DNA of 64,000 nucleotides from Shewanella electrica (GTDB lineage: Bacteria > Pseudomonadota > Gammaproteobacteria > Enterobacterales > Shewanellaceae). Each line of letters opens with the position of its first letter. Positions within the stretch are counted from its first letter, which is position 1. Under the pieces are notes generated by a model. The model searched no databases and was not told the origin of the DNA. It was given only the letters and a program-made list of their open reading frames with translations. Position numbers and translations under genes: made by a program. Positions 28,253-37,309 of the stretch are shown here, one piece after another. The DNA lies in NCBI RefSeq assembly GCF_022321485.1, contig NZ_JAKOGG010000002.1, positions 62,001 through 126,000 of the forward strand, given 5' to 3'.

Positions 28253-29722
28253 ATGAGTATCGCCTTGAAGCCAGACTTAACTAAAAACAATAAAGGTGTT
28301 GAATTCTGGACGAATAAGATTAGTGAGCAGGAGATGCCAGCACTGTGTTCGATGATCCGCACTCTCGAACAGCTCGCCAAAGATGATGTGTCGTCCATGG
28401 CGGTACTCGGCCGTAGCGTGATGTACGACAATGCCTTAACCTCGAAAGTGTTGCGGGTGGCTAACAGCGCCATCTACAACAAAGGCATCAGCCAAGTAAC
28501 CACCGTCAGCCGAGCGGCGGTGGTGCTGGGGTTTGATGTGATCCGCAACGTGTGCATTACCGCTAAGTTGCTTACCAGCCTGCTAGAAAATAAAAACCTC
28601 AGCGAAAGTGTGTTTCAACGGCTTATCCGTTTGATGGCGCGAGCTTTTCAAGCGGCAATGCTTACCAAAATGATGTTGGCCGATCATGGGGAAGAGTTTC
28701 AGGAAGAGGCGTTTATCGCCGCATTGTTATATCACTTGGGGGAAAGTGCATTTTGGAGCGCGGGCGGTGAAGTGGCGCAGCAGCTCGACCAAGCCTTGCA
28801 GCAGACCGACGACAATGTGGTAAAACTCAGCTTGGTGCGTGAACATTTAGGCACGTCGTTTAATCAGTTAACGCTCAACATCGCCCGTAGTTGGGGCCTT
28901 GGCGAGATGTTACTCAAGTCGCTTAATAGCCCTAATGAACGCACGCCTGAAGTGCGTAGCATCTACTTGGGCAATAAGTTGGCCGAGGCGCTAGTACTTG
29001 CCAGCAGCGACCCCGAACAGTTGCAAAAGCGGGTACAACAAGCGGCTGAAATGCTGCAACAGCCAGTGGAAGTTTTTCAACAACGCTTGTTTGAGACGAT
29101 TGAGGCCACTGCCAAGTTAGCCGAAGATTACGGCTCTAAAGAGTTAGTGCCTTATCTGCCTAATGCCGCCGATGCAACGACCACGCTGCAAGCACCGCCG
29201 ACATGGATTGCGCGGCCAACCAATCTCAACATTCAACTCGATAAACTGCGGGAACTCACTAATCTGACGATGATCAAAGCGGATTTTAATCAGGTGGTGT
29301 CGGTGGCGATGAGCGGTATGCTCGACGGAATTGGTTTGGATCGCACCGCCGTATTGCTGTTGTCACCTAATCGCAAAATGTTGCAACCGCGTGTGGCGAT
29401 GGGCGATGGCGAAGAAACATTAAAACAGCAACTGATTTTAGAGCTTGATCAACGCTTTAGCGAACTCAACGCCTGTATCGAACGTGGGCAAGGTTTTTGG
29501 TTTAATCAGCAGCACAAGTTGAGGTTGCCGGAGCGGTTTCAGCGGCTGCTACCTGAAAATGGCTGCATGTTTGCGCCACTGAAAGTTGAAAGCAAAGTGA
29601 TTGGGGTATTTTATGCCGATCGCGCCAGCTCAGGCCGGGATATTGAGCAGCAAGACTTTGATAGTTTTGCCCACTTTGTGCAGTTGACCAATCTGTGTCT
29701 GTCGATGGCCTATCGGCATTAA
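28253..29722 (+). CDS. HDOD domain protein with C-terminal GAF-like domain
   Basis: About 489 residues. The N-terminal 30-220 is an HDOD domain (a catalytically dead HD-type fold) with LPALCSMIRTLEQL-like start, LRVANSAIYN and VVLGFDVIRNVC segments. The C-terminal 330-485 resembles a GAF domain (LDGIGLDRTAVLLLSPNRK ... GVFYADRASSG). Such proteins act in signalling networks, often with c-di-GMP or chemotaxis, but the partner is unknown. ATG at 28253 with GAGAA upstream is preferred over the TTG at 28238. Single-gene unit. Confidence 0.85.
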   Translation: MSIALKPDLTKNNKGVEFWTNKISEQEMPALCSMIRTLEQLAKDDVSSMAVLGRSVMYDNALTSKVLRVANSAIYNKGISQVTTVSRAAVVLGFDVIRNVCITAKLLTSLLENKNLSESVFQRLIRLMARAFQAAMLTKMMLADHGEEFQEEAFIAALLYHLGESAFWSAGGEVAQQLDQALQQTDDNVVKLSLVREHLGTSFNQLTLNIARSWGLGEMLLKSLNSPNERTPEVRSIYLGNKLAEALVLASSDPEQLQKRVQQAAEMLQQPVEVFQQRLFETIEATAKLAEDYGSKELVPYLPNAADATTTLQAPPTWIARPTNLNIQLDKLRELTNLTMIKADFNQVVSVAMSGMLDGIGLDRTAVLLLSPNRKMLQPRVAMGDGEETLKQQLILELDQRFSELNACIERGQGFWFNQQHKLRLPERFQRLLPENGCMFAPLKVESKVIGVFYADRASSGRDIEQQDFDSFAHFVQLTNLCLSMAYRH

Positions 29723-29798
29723 TATTGCGGCTTTGCCACGGCGCATCTCGATAGTCAGTGGCAAAGCAGCGTTACCCATAACCGCGCGATATAAAGCG

Positions 29799-30323
29799 TT
29801 ACTCCTTGTTGGCATTATCCGCTTTGCGCTTTTGCTGCTGACGAAAGAGCTTGATCTGCTCGGTGACACGAATCGCCATATCGTTAGGTACTGGAAAACT
29901 GAGGTGATACTGCAGAATTTTCCAGCCTTGCTCGGTATAGATTAGCGTGCCAGTGCCACGGCAAAGCCCATATTTTTGATGTTCCAGAATTTCATCAAAT
30001 ACGGCCACATTGCCCGTTTCCGTCACTGTGCGTGATAAGCGCTCATAGCTCCAACCTTTGGTGGCTCGGGCGTATTGTTCAAAACTTTGTATCGACCAGT
30101 GTTCGGTTTTATCGGTGCCAAGGAAGCTGGCGTTGTCGGTAAACAGCGTAAAGTAGCTATCCCAATCGGCATTGGCCGCATTTTGATGCAGTTGATCGAG
30201 CACGGCATCCACCGAGCCATCTTCATCGGTCGGTTCAGCCACCGCCAAATTGATATTAACCACTAGCAGCAAACTCAGAGTGGTCAGCCAAAGGCGCAGC
30301 GTTTTGCTAATAGATGAATGCAT
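29799..30323 (-). CDS. Exported SnoaL/NTF2-like protein
   Basis: 174 residues: signal peptide ending NLAVAEP, then a single SnoaL-like/NTF2 fold of about 120 residues (VDAVLDQLHQNAANADWDSYFTLFTDNASFLGTDKTEHWS), with a basic lysine-rich tail. The pattern resembles small DUF4440/SnoaL proteins whose ligand is unknown. Convergent with the HDOD gene. Confidence 0.78.
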   Translation of the reverse strand: MHSSISKTLRLWLTTLSLLLVVNINLAVAEPTDEDGSVDAVLDQLHQNAANADWDSYFTLFTDNASFLGTDKTEHWSIQSFEQYARATKGWSYERLSRTVTETGNVAVFDEILEHQKYGLCRGTGTLIYTEQGWKILQYHLSFPVPNDMAIRVTEQIKLFRQQQKRKADNANKE

Positions 30324-30379
30324 AACTTACTCACTTGATTAGCAAATAAATGGTAGGCAAAGGATGGCACATTTTTCTC

Positions 30380-30421
30380 AAAAAAAAAGCTAACAGGCAC
30401 ACAAGGCGGGTGACTGTTAGC
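30380..30421 (-). terminator. Terminator of the parA operon
   Basis: On the minus strand an imperfect long stem with outer arms GCTAACAG / CTGTTAGC (30389-30421) is followed by T9. A second perfect hairpin, GAGGGGG-TAAT-CCCCCTC (30429-30446), lies just before it. Confidence 0.85.
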
Positions 30422-30470
30422 CCAAACTGAGGGGGTAATCCCCCTCATCGGTACTGCAAGGGTCGGAAGA

Positions 30471-30836
30471 TTAATCAATCATAAATTGGCGATAGAGCAA
30501 CTTACGTTGTTGTGGGTTGAGTTGCTCAAAGTAATTCACTAAAAAGCGCACCATGCGCGAACGTGAGATTTCACTCTCTTGCGCCAAGTGACGCAACTTA
30601 TCTACCGTGTCGTCACCTAAGGTAAAAGTGCCACGTTTCAGCGGATGTAATGTTGTGCGATGTTCCGCCAACTTTTGCTCAACTCGATGAAAATTAACAA
30701 CGTTATCACTCTGCGGCGTTTGCCCCATGGCATAGCGTAAAGCATCATTAATAAAGTCATCTACATTTACTGAGGGCGATGTTGTCGCATGTATCTCAGA
30801 CGGCGTAGCGCACTTCTTCAGATCGGCGAGACCCAT
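30471..30836 (-). CDS. Small ribbon-helix-helix-like partner of ParA
   Basis: 121 residues. The C-terminal third (TFTLGDDTVDKLRHLAQESEISRSRMVRFLV) has the strand-helix-helix look of a CopG/ribbon-helix-helix DNA-binding domain; the N-terminal half is polar and probably flexible. The start ATG (30836) lies inside the end of parA (40-nt overlap) with GGGAG 6 nt upstream. By analogy with ParA-ParG/ParB-type pairs it could be the centromere-binding partner. That role is inferred from context only. Confidence 0.7.
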   Translation of the reverse strand: MGLADLKKCATPSEIHATTSPSVNVDDFINDALRYAMGQTPQSDNVVNFHRVEQKLAEHRTTLHPLKRGTFTLGDDTVDKLRHLAQESEISRSRMVRFLVNYFEQLNPQQRKLLYRQFMID

Positions 30837-31539
30837 AGTTCGCTCCCATCGTCATTGGTCGGTGTTGTTGCAGCATGGCACTGATCGCGGCAGCATCTTG
30901 TTGCTGTAACAATTCACAAGCTATGGCGCGGATTTCGCCAGCGGCTTTACCGTCTGGTTCAATCTCAATCACGCTGCGGCCAGACTCTTCACTGTCGTCA
31001 TAACTATTACGGCTGTATGTGACAGCGTCGAGCACGTGAATATCGTATGTACGGCAAACCTCTTTGGCTTCTTCAATGCGTGAAACTTGGCTTGGCAGGT
31101 TAGGGCATTGAGTAATAACAAACGAGGCACGCATTTTCGGGTTAATCATCATGCAGGTAGTAACTACGTCATCCATGTGGCTGACGGTTTTTAAATCACG
31201 CCGTTTCGGTCGCAGTGGCATTAAGGTATAAGCCGCGACGGACATGCTAGCGCGCAAGGCTAAGTTGTCTTGACCACCACAATCGACAATGACCACGTCA
31301 TAGTGTTGTTCTAAGCTGAGCAAGTCGTTACGGATCTTGCCGTACAGCTGCACACAGTTGATGGCGGCTAACGAACTATCTTGGTTACGGGCCTGAATCC
31401 AATCTGAGGTGGTACGTTGCGGATCGCAATCAACCATCATCACCGATGCTTGGCATTCCTTCGCCAGATAGACAGCAATGTTTTGTGCCAAACAGCTCTT
31501 GCCACTGCCGCCTTTTTCTCCACCAACTAGAATAATCAT
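30796..31539 (-). CDS. ParA/MinD-family ATPase, orphan chromosomal copy
   Basis: About 247 residues. Deviant Walker A GGEKGGSGKS at the N-terminus, VDCDPQRTTSDW (Walker A' region) and VIVDCGGQDNLALRASM (Walker B region) identify a ParA-type ATPase of plasmid-partition or VirC1-like kind. It is not the main chromosomal ParA, which sits beside parB and gidB. ATG at 31539 with GGGAG upstream is better than the TTG at 31560. It is co-transcribed with the small RHH-like gene. No replication or conjugation genes are near. Confidence 0.85.
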   Translation of the reverse strand: MIILVGGEKGGSGKSCLAQNIAVYLAKECQASVMMVDCDPQRTTSDWIQARNQDSSLAAINCVQLYGKIRNDLLSLEQHYDVVIVDCGGQDNLALRASMSVAAYTLMPLRPKRRDLKTVSHMDDVVTTCMMINPKMRASFVITQCPNLPSQVSRIEEAKEVCRTYDIHVLDAVTYSRNSYDDSEESGRSVIEIEPDGKAAGEIRAIACELLQQQDAAAISAMLQQHRPMTMGANYGSRRSEEVRYAV

Positions 31540-32051
31540 GGTCTGCTCCCTTTTATTCAAAGGTTGTTACTAATGACAAAACAATGTTGATGATCAAAAA
31601 AGTAAACACATTGTTACTTGTTTTTCGGCTACTTTCAACGTGTTGTTTTTAAACATTAAAATAGATTTATAAGTGACATTTATTTGGCAGGGTTGTTTGG
31701 CGTGGCAAAAAATTGTCAACTTGGTAGATTTTGCGAATATTGGTTTAACTTATTCATTCACATACAGAAATTATCTTTGACGCCGCCAAATTGCTGGCTA
31801 AAAATCGGCCGAGTGAAACCACCCGGCCTCACGCTTGTTAACAACGTTATTTTATATATGCGATTAAAGCTAAAGGATTTGGTTTTAAGAGTTAAAGGGT
31901 ATAAAAACGAGTTGCGAGTTGCGTGTAAGGATAGTTGTAAGTAGCGATTAGCGGTAAGTAGATGGTAGCGAGTTTTGGTCGCGAGGGCTAAAGACAAGCT
32001 TAAAGTGAAAGAGGCGGTGGCGGCAGCCGAGTTTGGCGCGGTAACGTTTGT
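31540..32051. other. Gene-free stretch upstream of the parA operon
   Basis: About 510 nt between divergent parA and the next small gene. The left part, close to parA, is AT-rich and probably holds its promoter. The right part is made of degenerate short words (GAGTTGCG, TAGCG, GTAAGTAG) leading into the 7-bp tandem repeat. An 86-codon frame at 31684-31944 has no coding look. Confidence 0.5.
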
Positions 32052-32086
32052 TCGAATCTCGAATCTCGAATCTCGAATCTCGAATC
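32052..32086. repeat. 7-bp tandem repeat, five copies of TCGAATC
   Basis: Five exact head-to-tail copies of TCGAATC end 70 nt before the ATG of the DUF3820 gene. The unit is not a multiple of three and lies in non-coding DNA, so copy-number change would alter spacing rather than reading frame. Confidence 0.95.
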
Positions 32087-32156
32087 TCGAATCCAATTTC
32101 ACTGCGGCGCATTAGTTGCGTTAATATCGGCAAACAGTCCATCTTGAGGATAAAGC

Positions 32157-32381
32157 ATGGCCTTTGAGCAGCAGGCTTTGCTGGAAGCCATTAATCAAAC
32201 AATGCCGTTTGGTAAGTACGCCGGGCGACGATTATTGGAACTCCCAGAGCCTTATCTTGTCTGGTTTCATAAGCAGGGGTTTCCTGAAGGTAAACTTGGG
32301 GAACAGCTTGCGTTGATTTACGAAGTAAAACTAAACGGCTTGGAGTCGATGTTACGACCCTTGCTACGGCCCAAATTGTGA
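32157..32381 (+). CDS. DUF3820 family small protein
   Basis: 74 residues matching the DUF3820 pattern: TMPFGKYAGRRLLELPEPYLVWFHKQGFPEGKLGEQL. The domain is found alone or with exonuclease-like proteins; no firm function is known. ATG preceded by GAGGATAAAGC. Confidence 0.88.
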   Translation: MAFEQQALLEAINQTMPFGKYAGRRLLELPEPYLVWFHKQGFPEGKLGEQLALIYEVKLNGLESMLRPLLRPKL

Positions 32382-32453
32382 CGCGTATTAGTGAAATTGA
32401 AAGTATCACGTGGTTAAATGGCGCGTCTGTATTAACTAAAGGATTTTGAAGAA

Positions 32454-32753
32454 ATGGCTAAACTTGCAAAACTGTTAGCAGCAGCGGCAATGGTCGTTGG
32501 AATGTCTTCTGCTTGGGCACAGGGCAAAGTTCATGAAGCTGTTGTGCTGGATACGATGGACAGCGGTGGTTACACCTATGTTCAAGTGAAAGAAGGTGAC
32601 ACTACTTACTGGGCTGCTGGTCCACAAGTAACTGTTGCTAAAGGTGACAAGGTGCAAATGGCTGAACAGATGTGGATGAGCAAATTCACCAGCAAAACCT
32701 TAAACCGCACTTTTGACAAAATCATGTTTGTTGGTGAAATCACCAAGAAATAA
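32454..32753 (+). CDS. NrfJ-like small exported protein
   Basis: 99 residues with a signal peptide ending SSAWAQ, then a compact domain KVHEAVVLDTMDSGGYTYVQVKEGDTTYWAAGPQ... The pattern (two aromatic-rich strands and a KGDKV turn) resembles the small NrfJ-related exported proteins of Shewanella. Function unknown. Single gene, RBS region AAAGGATTTTGAAGAA. Confidence 0.75.
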   Translation: MAKLAKLLAAAAMVVGMSSAWAQGKVHEAVVLDTMDSGGYTYVQVKEGDTTYWAAGPQVTVAKGDKVQMAEQMWMSKFTSKTLNRTFDKIMFVGEITKK

Positions 32754-33351
32754 TGGTTTTTGGCGCTGTCGATAGCCCGTTATGGCGGCTATCGACGGAT
32801 TGCCGCTTACTTTGGCTGGTAAAGCAGTTATGGCCGATAAACTCCCACCAATGGGCATTTCCTTGGTTATTAACAGCAAAATTTTATTCCCCACTTTTTC
32901 GCCGTTCTCTGGACTAAATACGTCGGTTTTATCCCTAAACACTAGGTTTTTTAACTAAAGTGACTTTAGTTTGGTTCATTCACAAAAGGCTATAAAGCTA
33001 TAACAACAATTCATTGTGTTAGCCTTGTCACACTTTTCTAGCGGGTTGATAATAACGCCGCACTGAAAAACTTTATTGGGTTATACAACAGGTTATGGAG
33101 GTTTGAGCAAACTTTTGCTCGTGATGCATCATAGCGGTTGTGACTGAGTTTCCCTTCAAAGCTTCCCAAAACAGACGTGTTTTTCGAAACCAGTTTCTCA
33201 GCGTCATAAAACACGCGCGTCAATAACAACACAGAAATAATCCCCGCAATAAAGTGTCTCGGCACTTTATCGATGACGGCTACCCAAAAATCGTCGCTGG
33301 GGGCGTTAATTTCTGAGCAAGCAAATGTCGATACACAATATGGAGATAAGT
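32754..33351. other. Intergenic region upstream of the gluconate-dehydrogenase-type operon
   Basis: About 600 nt. It holds a stem GTCGATAGCC / GGCTATCGAC (32768-32796) after the NrfJ-like gene and a perfect 8-bp-arm palindrome AACTAAAG-TGA-CTTTAGTT at 32953-32971 that looks like an operator. No gene is supported. Confidence 0.55.
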
Positions 33352-34053
33352 ATGGAATCGCGTCCAGATGATTCCCGCCGCCGCTTTATGAAAGGGGCGT
33401 TGTGGATGATCTCGGCAACCACTCTGGGTACCGGAGTGATGTTGTCACCGACTGCAAGCGCTGCATCCAGCTTGCAAGATTATAAACCCGTGTTTTTTAC
33501 CCCAGACGAGTGGGCATTTGTATTGGCAGCCTGTGATCGCTTGATCCCCGCTGATGACACAGGCCCAAGTGCGTTAGAGGCCAATGTACCTATTTTTATC
33601 GATCTGCAAATGCAGGGCGATTTTGGTCAAGCCCGCGACTGGTATATGAAAGGCCCATTTTTTGAAGCGCCTGCCGAGCTGGGTTATCAATCACCATTAA
33701 CACCAGCGCAGACCTATCAAAAAGGCATAGCCGCCACTAACACCTATTGTCGCCAAACCTTTAGCAAATCATTCGCTGAGCTAAGCGCCGAACAGCAAGA
33801 CCAACTGCTAACACTGCTCCAAAAAGATGCACTTAAATTCGATGGTGTTAGCGCCAAACAGTTCTTTGATTTTCTGCTGCAAAACACTAAAGAGGGTTAC
33901 TTTGCTGACCCAATCCACGGCGGTAACAAAAATATGGAACCGTGGAAAATGATTGGCTTCCCAGGTGCGCGCGCCTCCTATTTAGAGTGGGTGGATCTGC
34001 ACAACGTTAAATATCCAATGGGACCCGTAAGTTTGAATGGAGATAGGGGATAA
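33352..34053 (+). CDS. Gluconate 2-dehydrogenase-type subunit 3 (Tat-exported small subunit)
   Basis: About 233 residues. The N-terminus has a twin-arginine signal (SRRRFMKGALW then a hydrophobic stretch ending TASA). The rest matches the gluconate_2-dh3 family: FFTPDEWAFVLAACDRLIPADDTGPSALEANVPIFIDLQM and GYFADPIHGGNKNMEPWKMIGFPGAR. The small subunit is thought to carry the GMC subunit through the Tat system. ATG at 33352 has GGAG upstream; the frame's earlier start (33325) lies before the ribosome site. First of three genes with 3-4 nt gaps. Confidence 0.9.
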   Translation: MESRPDDSRRRFMKGALWMISATTLGTGVMLSPTASAASSLQDYKPVFFTPDEWAFVLAACDRLIPADDTGPSALEANVPIFIDLQMQGDFGQARDWYMKGPFFEAPAELGYQSPLTPAQTYQKGIAATNTYCRQTFSKSFAELSAEQQDQLLTLLQKDALKFDGVSAKQFFDFLLQNTKEGYFADPIHGGNKNMEPWKMIGFPGARASYLEWVDLHNVKYPMGPVSLNGDRG

Positions 34054-34056
34054 GTC

Positions 34057-35829
34057 ATGGCTAGACAAGAGAAACCAGTAGACGTCGTACTTGTCGGCCT
34101 CGGCTGGACCAACTCCATCATGGGTATGGAGTTAGCACAAGAAGGTTTAAGTGTATTGGCGTTAGAACGTGGTGAAGACCGCGATACTGTGCCCGATTTT
34201 GCTTACCCTAAGATGGCCGATGAGCTGACTTATGGTGTGCGCTACAAATTGATGGCAAAACCTGCCAAAAGCACCATCACTGTGCGTCATAGCTTAGTAG
34301 AAACGGCGGTGCCTTATCGTCACCTCGGCTCATTCTTACCGGGGGATGGTGTCGGCGGTGCAGGCACGCACTGGAACGGTCACACTTGGCGACCAATGCC
34401 AGAAGAGTTAGAGCTGCGTAGTTACGTGGAAAACACCTTCGGCAAAGACATTATTCCTAAGGATATGACTATCCAAGATTATGGTGTGTCCTACGCTGAG
34501 TTAGAACCTCACTTTGATTTCTTCGATAAAGTGTTGGGCGTATCTGGTCAAGCGGGCAATGTGAATGGCAAAATCCACGAAGGTGGCAACCCATTTGAGG
34601 GGCCTCGCAGTAATGAATATCCATTGCCACCGCTCAAACGTACCTTAAATGATGATCTGTTTACCCAAATAGCCAAAGCCAACGGGTTACATCCATTTCC
34701 ACTGCCTTCATCTAATGCCTCTGCTGCTTATACCAATCCATATGGTATGCAGTTAGGCCCATGTAACTTCTGTGGGTTTTGTGAACGTTTCGGTTGTTTG
34801 AACTTCTCTAAAGCCTCGCCACAAACCTGTATTTTGGGGGCGTTGAAACAACATAAAAACTTCTCTTACCGTGCGAATAGTGAAGTGCTGAAAGTTGAAT
34901 TGGCTGATGATAAGAAAACCGCCAAAGGCGTGACTTACATTGACGAACAAGGCGAAGAGGTATTCCAGCCAGCCAAGTTAGTGATCGTAGGTACCTTTGC
35001 CTATAACAACGTGCGGTTGTTGCTACTATCCGGCATTGGTCAGCCTTATGATCCTGTGTCCAACACCGGTACTGTTGGCCGCAACTATGCTTACCAAACT
35101 ATGGGCGGGGCAACGCTGTTCTTTAAAGATAAATTCTTTAATCCGTTTATTGGCGCGGGCAGTAATGCCACCACAGTTGATGACTACGCCATCAACCAGA
35201 TCGACTTTGCCAAAGAGGGTTTTATTGGCGGTTCTTACCTGCTGGCGGCACAAACCAATGGTCAACCTATCCGCAGTATGCCATTACCAACTGGCTCTCC
35301 TAGTTGGGGTGCAGGTTGGAAAAAGGCCACTAAGGAATATTATGGCCACTCCATGAGCATCAGCTCGCATGGCTCTAATATGTCCTATCGCGACTGTTAT
35401 CTGAGCCTTGACCCTAACTACAAAGATGATCACGGCTTACCACTGCTGCGGTTAACGTTTGATTGGAAAGACAACGACATCCGCATGACCCAGTTTATGA
35501 AAGGCAAAGTGGAAGCGTTGGCAAAAGGCTTGGCGCCCGATCATCTGAACACCTCCTTTAAAGACTTTGGTGCCAAATATGATGTTCGACCTTATCAAAC
35601 CACCCACAACGTGGGCGGGGCGATTATGGGCACTGATCCCAAAACCAGTGTGCTGAACCGTTACCTGCAAAGCTGGGATGTACACAACGTGTTTGTGCTG
35701 GGCTCAAGTGCCTTCCCACAAAACCTACAGTACAACCCAACCATGCTGGTGGGCGCGTTGGCGTACTGGTCTGCCAAGGCTATTCGCGAACAGTACCTGA
35801 AAAAACCAGGCCCACTGGTTCAGGCGTAA
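34057..35829 (+). CDS. FAD-dependent GMC oxidoreductase, gluconate 2-dehydrogenase-type large subunit
   Basis: 590 residues with an N-terminal FAD-binding fold (VVLVGLGWTNSIMGMELAQEGLSVLALERG) and GMC C-terminal NVGGAIMGTDPKTSVLNRYLQSWDVHNVFVLGSSAFP. It has no signal peptide of its own, as expected if exported with the Tat small subunit. Cysteines 236, 239, 242 and 247 (GPCNFCGFCERFGC, spacing CX2CX2CX4C) could hold an Fe-S cluster, as reported for related FAD dehydrogenases. It oxidises a sugar acid or polyol in the periplasm; exact substrate not decidable here. Confidence 0.9.
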   Translation: MARQEKPVDVVLVGLGWTNSIMGMELAQEGLSVLALERGEDRDTVPDFAYPKMADELTYGVRYKLMAKPAKSTITVRHSLVETAVPYRHLGSFLPGDGVGGAGTHWNGHTWRPMPEELELRSYVENTFGKDIIPKDMTIQDYGVSYAELEPHFDFFDKVLGVSGQAGNVNGKIHEGGNPFEGPRSNEYPLPPLKRTLNDDLFTQIAKANGLHPFPLPSSNASAAYTNPYGMQLGPCNFCGFCERFGCLNFSKASPQTCILGALKQHKNFSYRANSEVLKVELADDKKTAKGVTYIDEQGEEVFQPAKLVIVGTFAYNNVRLLLLSGIGQPYDPVSNTGTVGRNYAYQTMGGATLFFKDKFFNPFIGAGSNATTVDDYAINQIDFAKEGFIGGSYLLAAQTNGQPIRSMPLPTGSPSWGAGWKKATKEYYGHSMSISSHGSNMSYRDCYLSLDPNYKDDHGLPLLRLTFDWKDNDIRMTQFMKGKVEALAKGLAPDHLNTSFKDFGAKYDVRPYQTTHNVGGAIMGTDPKTSVLNRYLQSWDVHNVFVLGSSAFPQNLQYNPTMLVGALAYWSAKAIREQYLKKPGPLVQA

Positions 35830-35833
35830 GGAG

Positions 35834-37135
35834 TTGTTGATGAACAGTAAACTATCTTTATTGCTGCCAGCGCTGCTGCTGGTAGCTGCGCAAGCACAAG
35901 CTGCCGATGACGCTACTGTCGCCAAAGGTGAATACCTCTCACGGGCGGGTGACTGTATCGCCTGCCATACCGTTAAAGGTGGTCAACCTTTTGCCGGTGG
36001 CCTGCCAATTGAAAGCCCATTTGGCACTATCTATTCCACCAACATTACCCCAAGTAAAACCGCGGGGATTGGTAACTACACGCTGGAACAGTTTGACGAT
36101 GCGGTGCGGCATGGTGAACGTGCCGATGGCAGTAATCTTTATCCCGCAATGCCATATCCTGATTACTCAGTGTTGAGTGATGCCGATGTGAAAGCGTTGT
36201 ATGCCTACTTTATGCAAGGGGTGAAAGCGGTTGATAAAAAGGCGCCAGAAACCGATTTAAGTTTTCCGTTTAACCAGCGCTGGGGGTTAGGTATGTGGGA
36301 CTTAGTGTTCGGCCATGACGATAGCTTTGAAGCGCATTCTGAAAATCCATTTATCAATCGTGGCGCTTACTTAGTGCAAGGCTTGGGACACTGCGGCAGT
36401 TGCCACAGTCCTCGTGGCGTTGCGTACCAAGAAAAGGCCTATGATGATACCGATGATGAGTTTCTTACTGGCGGCAAAGTTGGCATTTGGGAAGCGCCAA
36501 GCTTACGTGCCGGTAGTGGCACAGGCCCGTTGGTGAGTTGGGATAAGGCCGAAATTGTTGACTACCTTGCCAATGGCCGTAATGACCGCACCGCCGTTGG
36601 CGGTGAGATGACATCAGTGATTGAACACAGCTTAAGTTATCTCACTAAATCAGACTTAGAAGCCATTGCCGATTATCTGAAGTCACTGCCGGGAGAAGGC
36701 CAAGCGATCATGTTATCCGTCGATGCGACCGAGAAAACCGCTACCGAACTCAATAGCGCTAAGGTGGATATTAACTCCGGTGCGCGGATGTACTTGGATA
36801 ACTGTGGCGCTTGCCACTTTACCCATGGTGAAGGTGCGCCACGCGTGTTCCCGCAACTTGATGGCAACTCGTTGATCAATGCCAAAGACCCAAGTGGTTT
36901 AATCCATGTGATTTTAGCGGGGGCACGTTTGCCGTCGACTAAAGGTGCACCTGAAGCCTTGGCGATGCCGGCATTCGGTTGGCGTTTGAATGATGACGAA
37001 GTTGCCAAGCTTGCTACCTTTGTCCGTCAAGCATGGAACAACCACGCTAGTGTCGTGACCGCTAAACAAGTGGCTGACGTACGGGCAACCATCTCCGCAG
37101 CGGAATTGAACGCGACTAAACCTACTCTGAATTAG
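35834..37135 (+). CDS. Triheme membrane-associated cytochrome c subunit
   Basis: 433 residues with a signal peptide ending QAQAAD and three CXXCH heme sites: CIACH (about residue 40), CGSCH (about 190) and CGACH (about 330). It is the electron-accepting cytochrome of three-subunit gluconate/sorbitol-type dehydrogenases, passing electrons to ubiquinone or a terminal oxidase. It starts 4 nt after the GMC gene. A terminator follows at 37152. Confidence 0.92.
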   Translation: MLMNSKLSLLLPALLLVAAQAQAADDATVAKGEYLSRAGDCIACHTVKGGQPFAGGLPIESPFGTIYSTNITPSKTAGIGNYTLEQFDDAVRHGERADGSNLYPAMPYPDYSVLSDADVKALYAYFMQGVKAVDKKAPETDLSFPFNQRWGLGMWDLVFGHDDSFEAHSENPFINRGAYLVQGLGHCGSCHSPRGVAYQEKAYDDTDDEFLTGGKVGIWEAPSLRAGSGTGPLVSWDKAEIVDYLANGRNDRTAVGGEMTSVIEHSLSYLTKSDLEAIADYLKSLPGEGQAIMLSVDATEKTATELNSAKVDINSGARMYLDNCGACHFTHGEGAPRVFPQLDGNSLINAKDPSGLIHVILAGARLPSTKGAPEALAMPAFGWRLNDDEVAKLATFVRQAWNNHASVVTAKQVADVRATISAAELNATKPTLN

Positions 37136-37151
37136 GGCGTCGCGTTTTGAT

Positions 37152-37189
37152 AAAAGCAGCCATTGGCTTAGGTTAACGGCTGCTTTTTT
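37152..37189 (+). terminator. Terminator of the three-gene dehydrogenase operon
   Basis: AAAAGCAGCC / GGCTGCTTTT with a 16-nt loop followed by more T residues, 17 nt after the cytochrome stop. Confidence 0.85.
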
Positions 37190-37309
37190 ATGCGCGCTTG
37201 TTAAGCGCGGTTTATCAAGTGACAACCAGACGTTTTACACCGCTATTTTTGCTTGATTTTCATCGACTTTACTTTGAATATTACTGCGGTTTGATTACAG
37301 GGCAGAGCC

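Noticed and set aside
31684-31944. 86-codon frame upstream of the 7-bp repeat
   Set aside because: No ribosome site, no recognisable domain, AT-driven composition; the region looks non-coding.
32052-32086. CRISPR array
   Set aside because: The 7-bp units are contiguous with no spacers and no cas genes; it is a simple tandem repeat.
33038-33265. 75-codon minus-strand frame before the dehydrogenase operon
   Set aside because: No start signal or similarity; lies in a promoter region.
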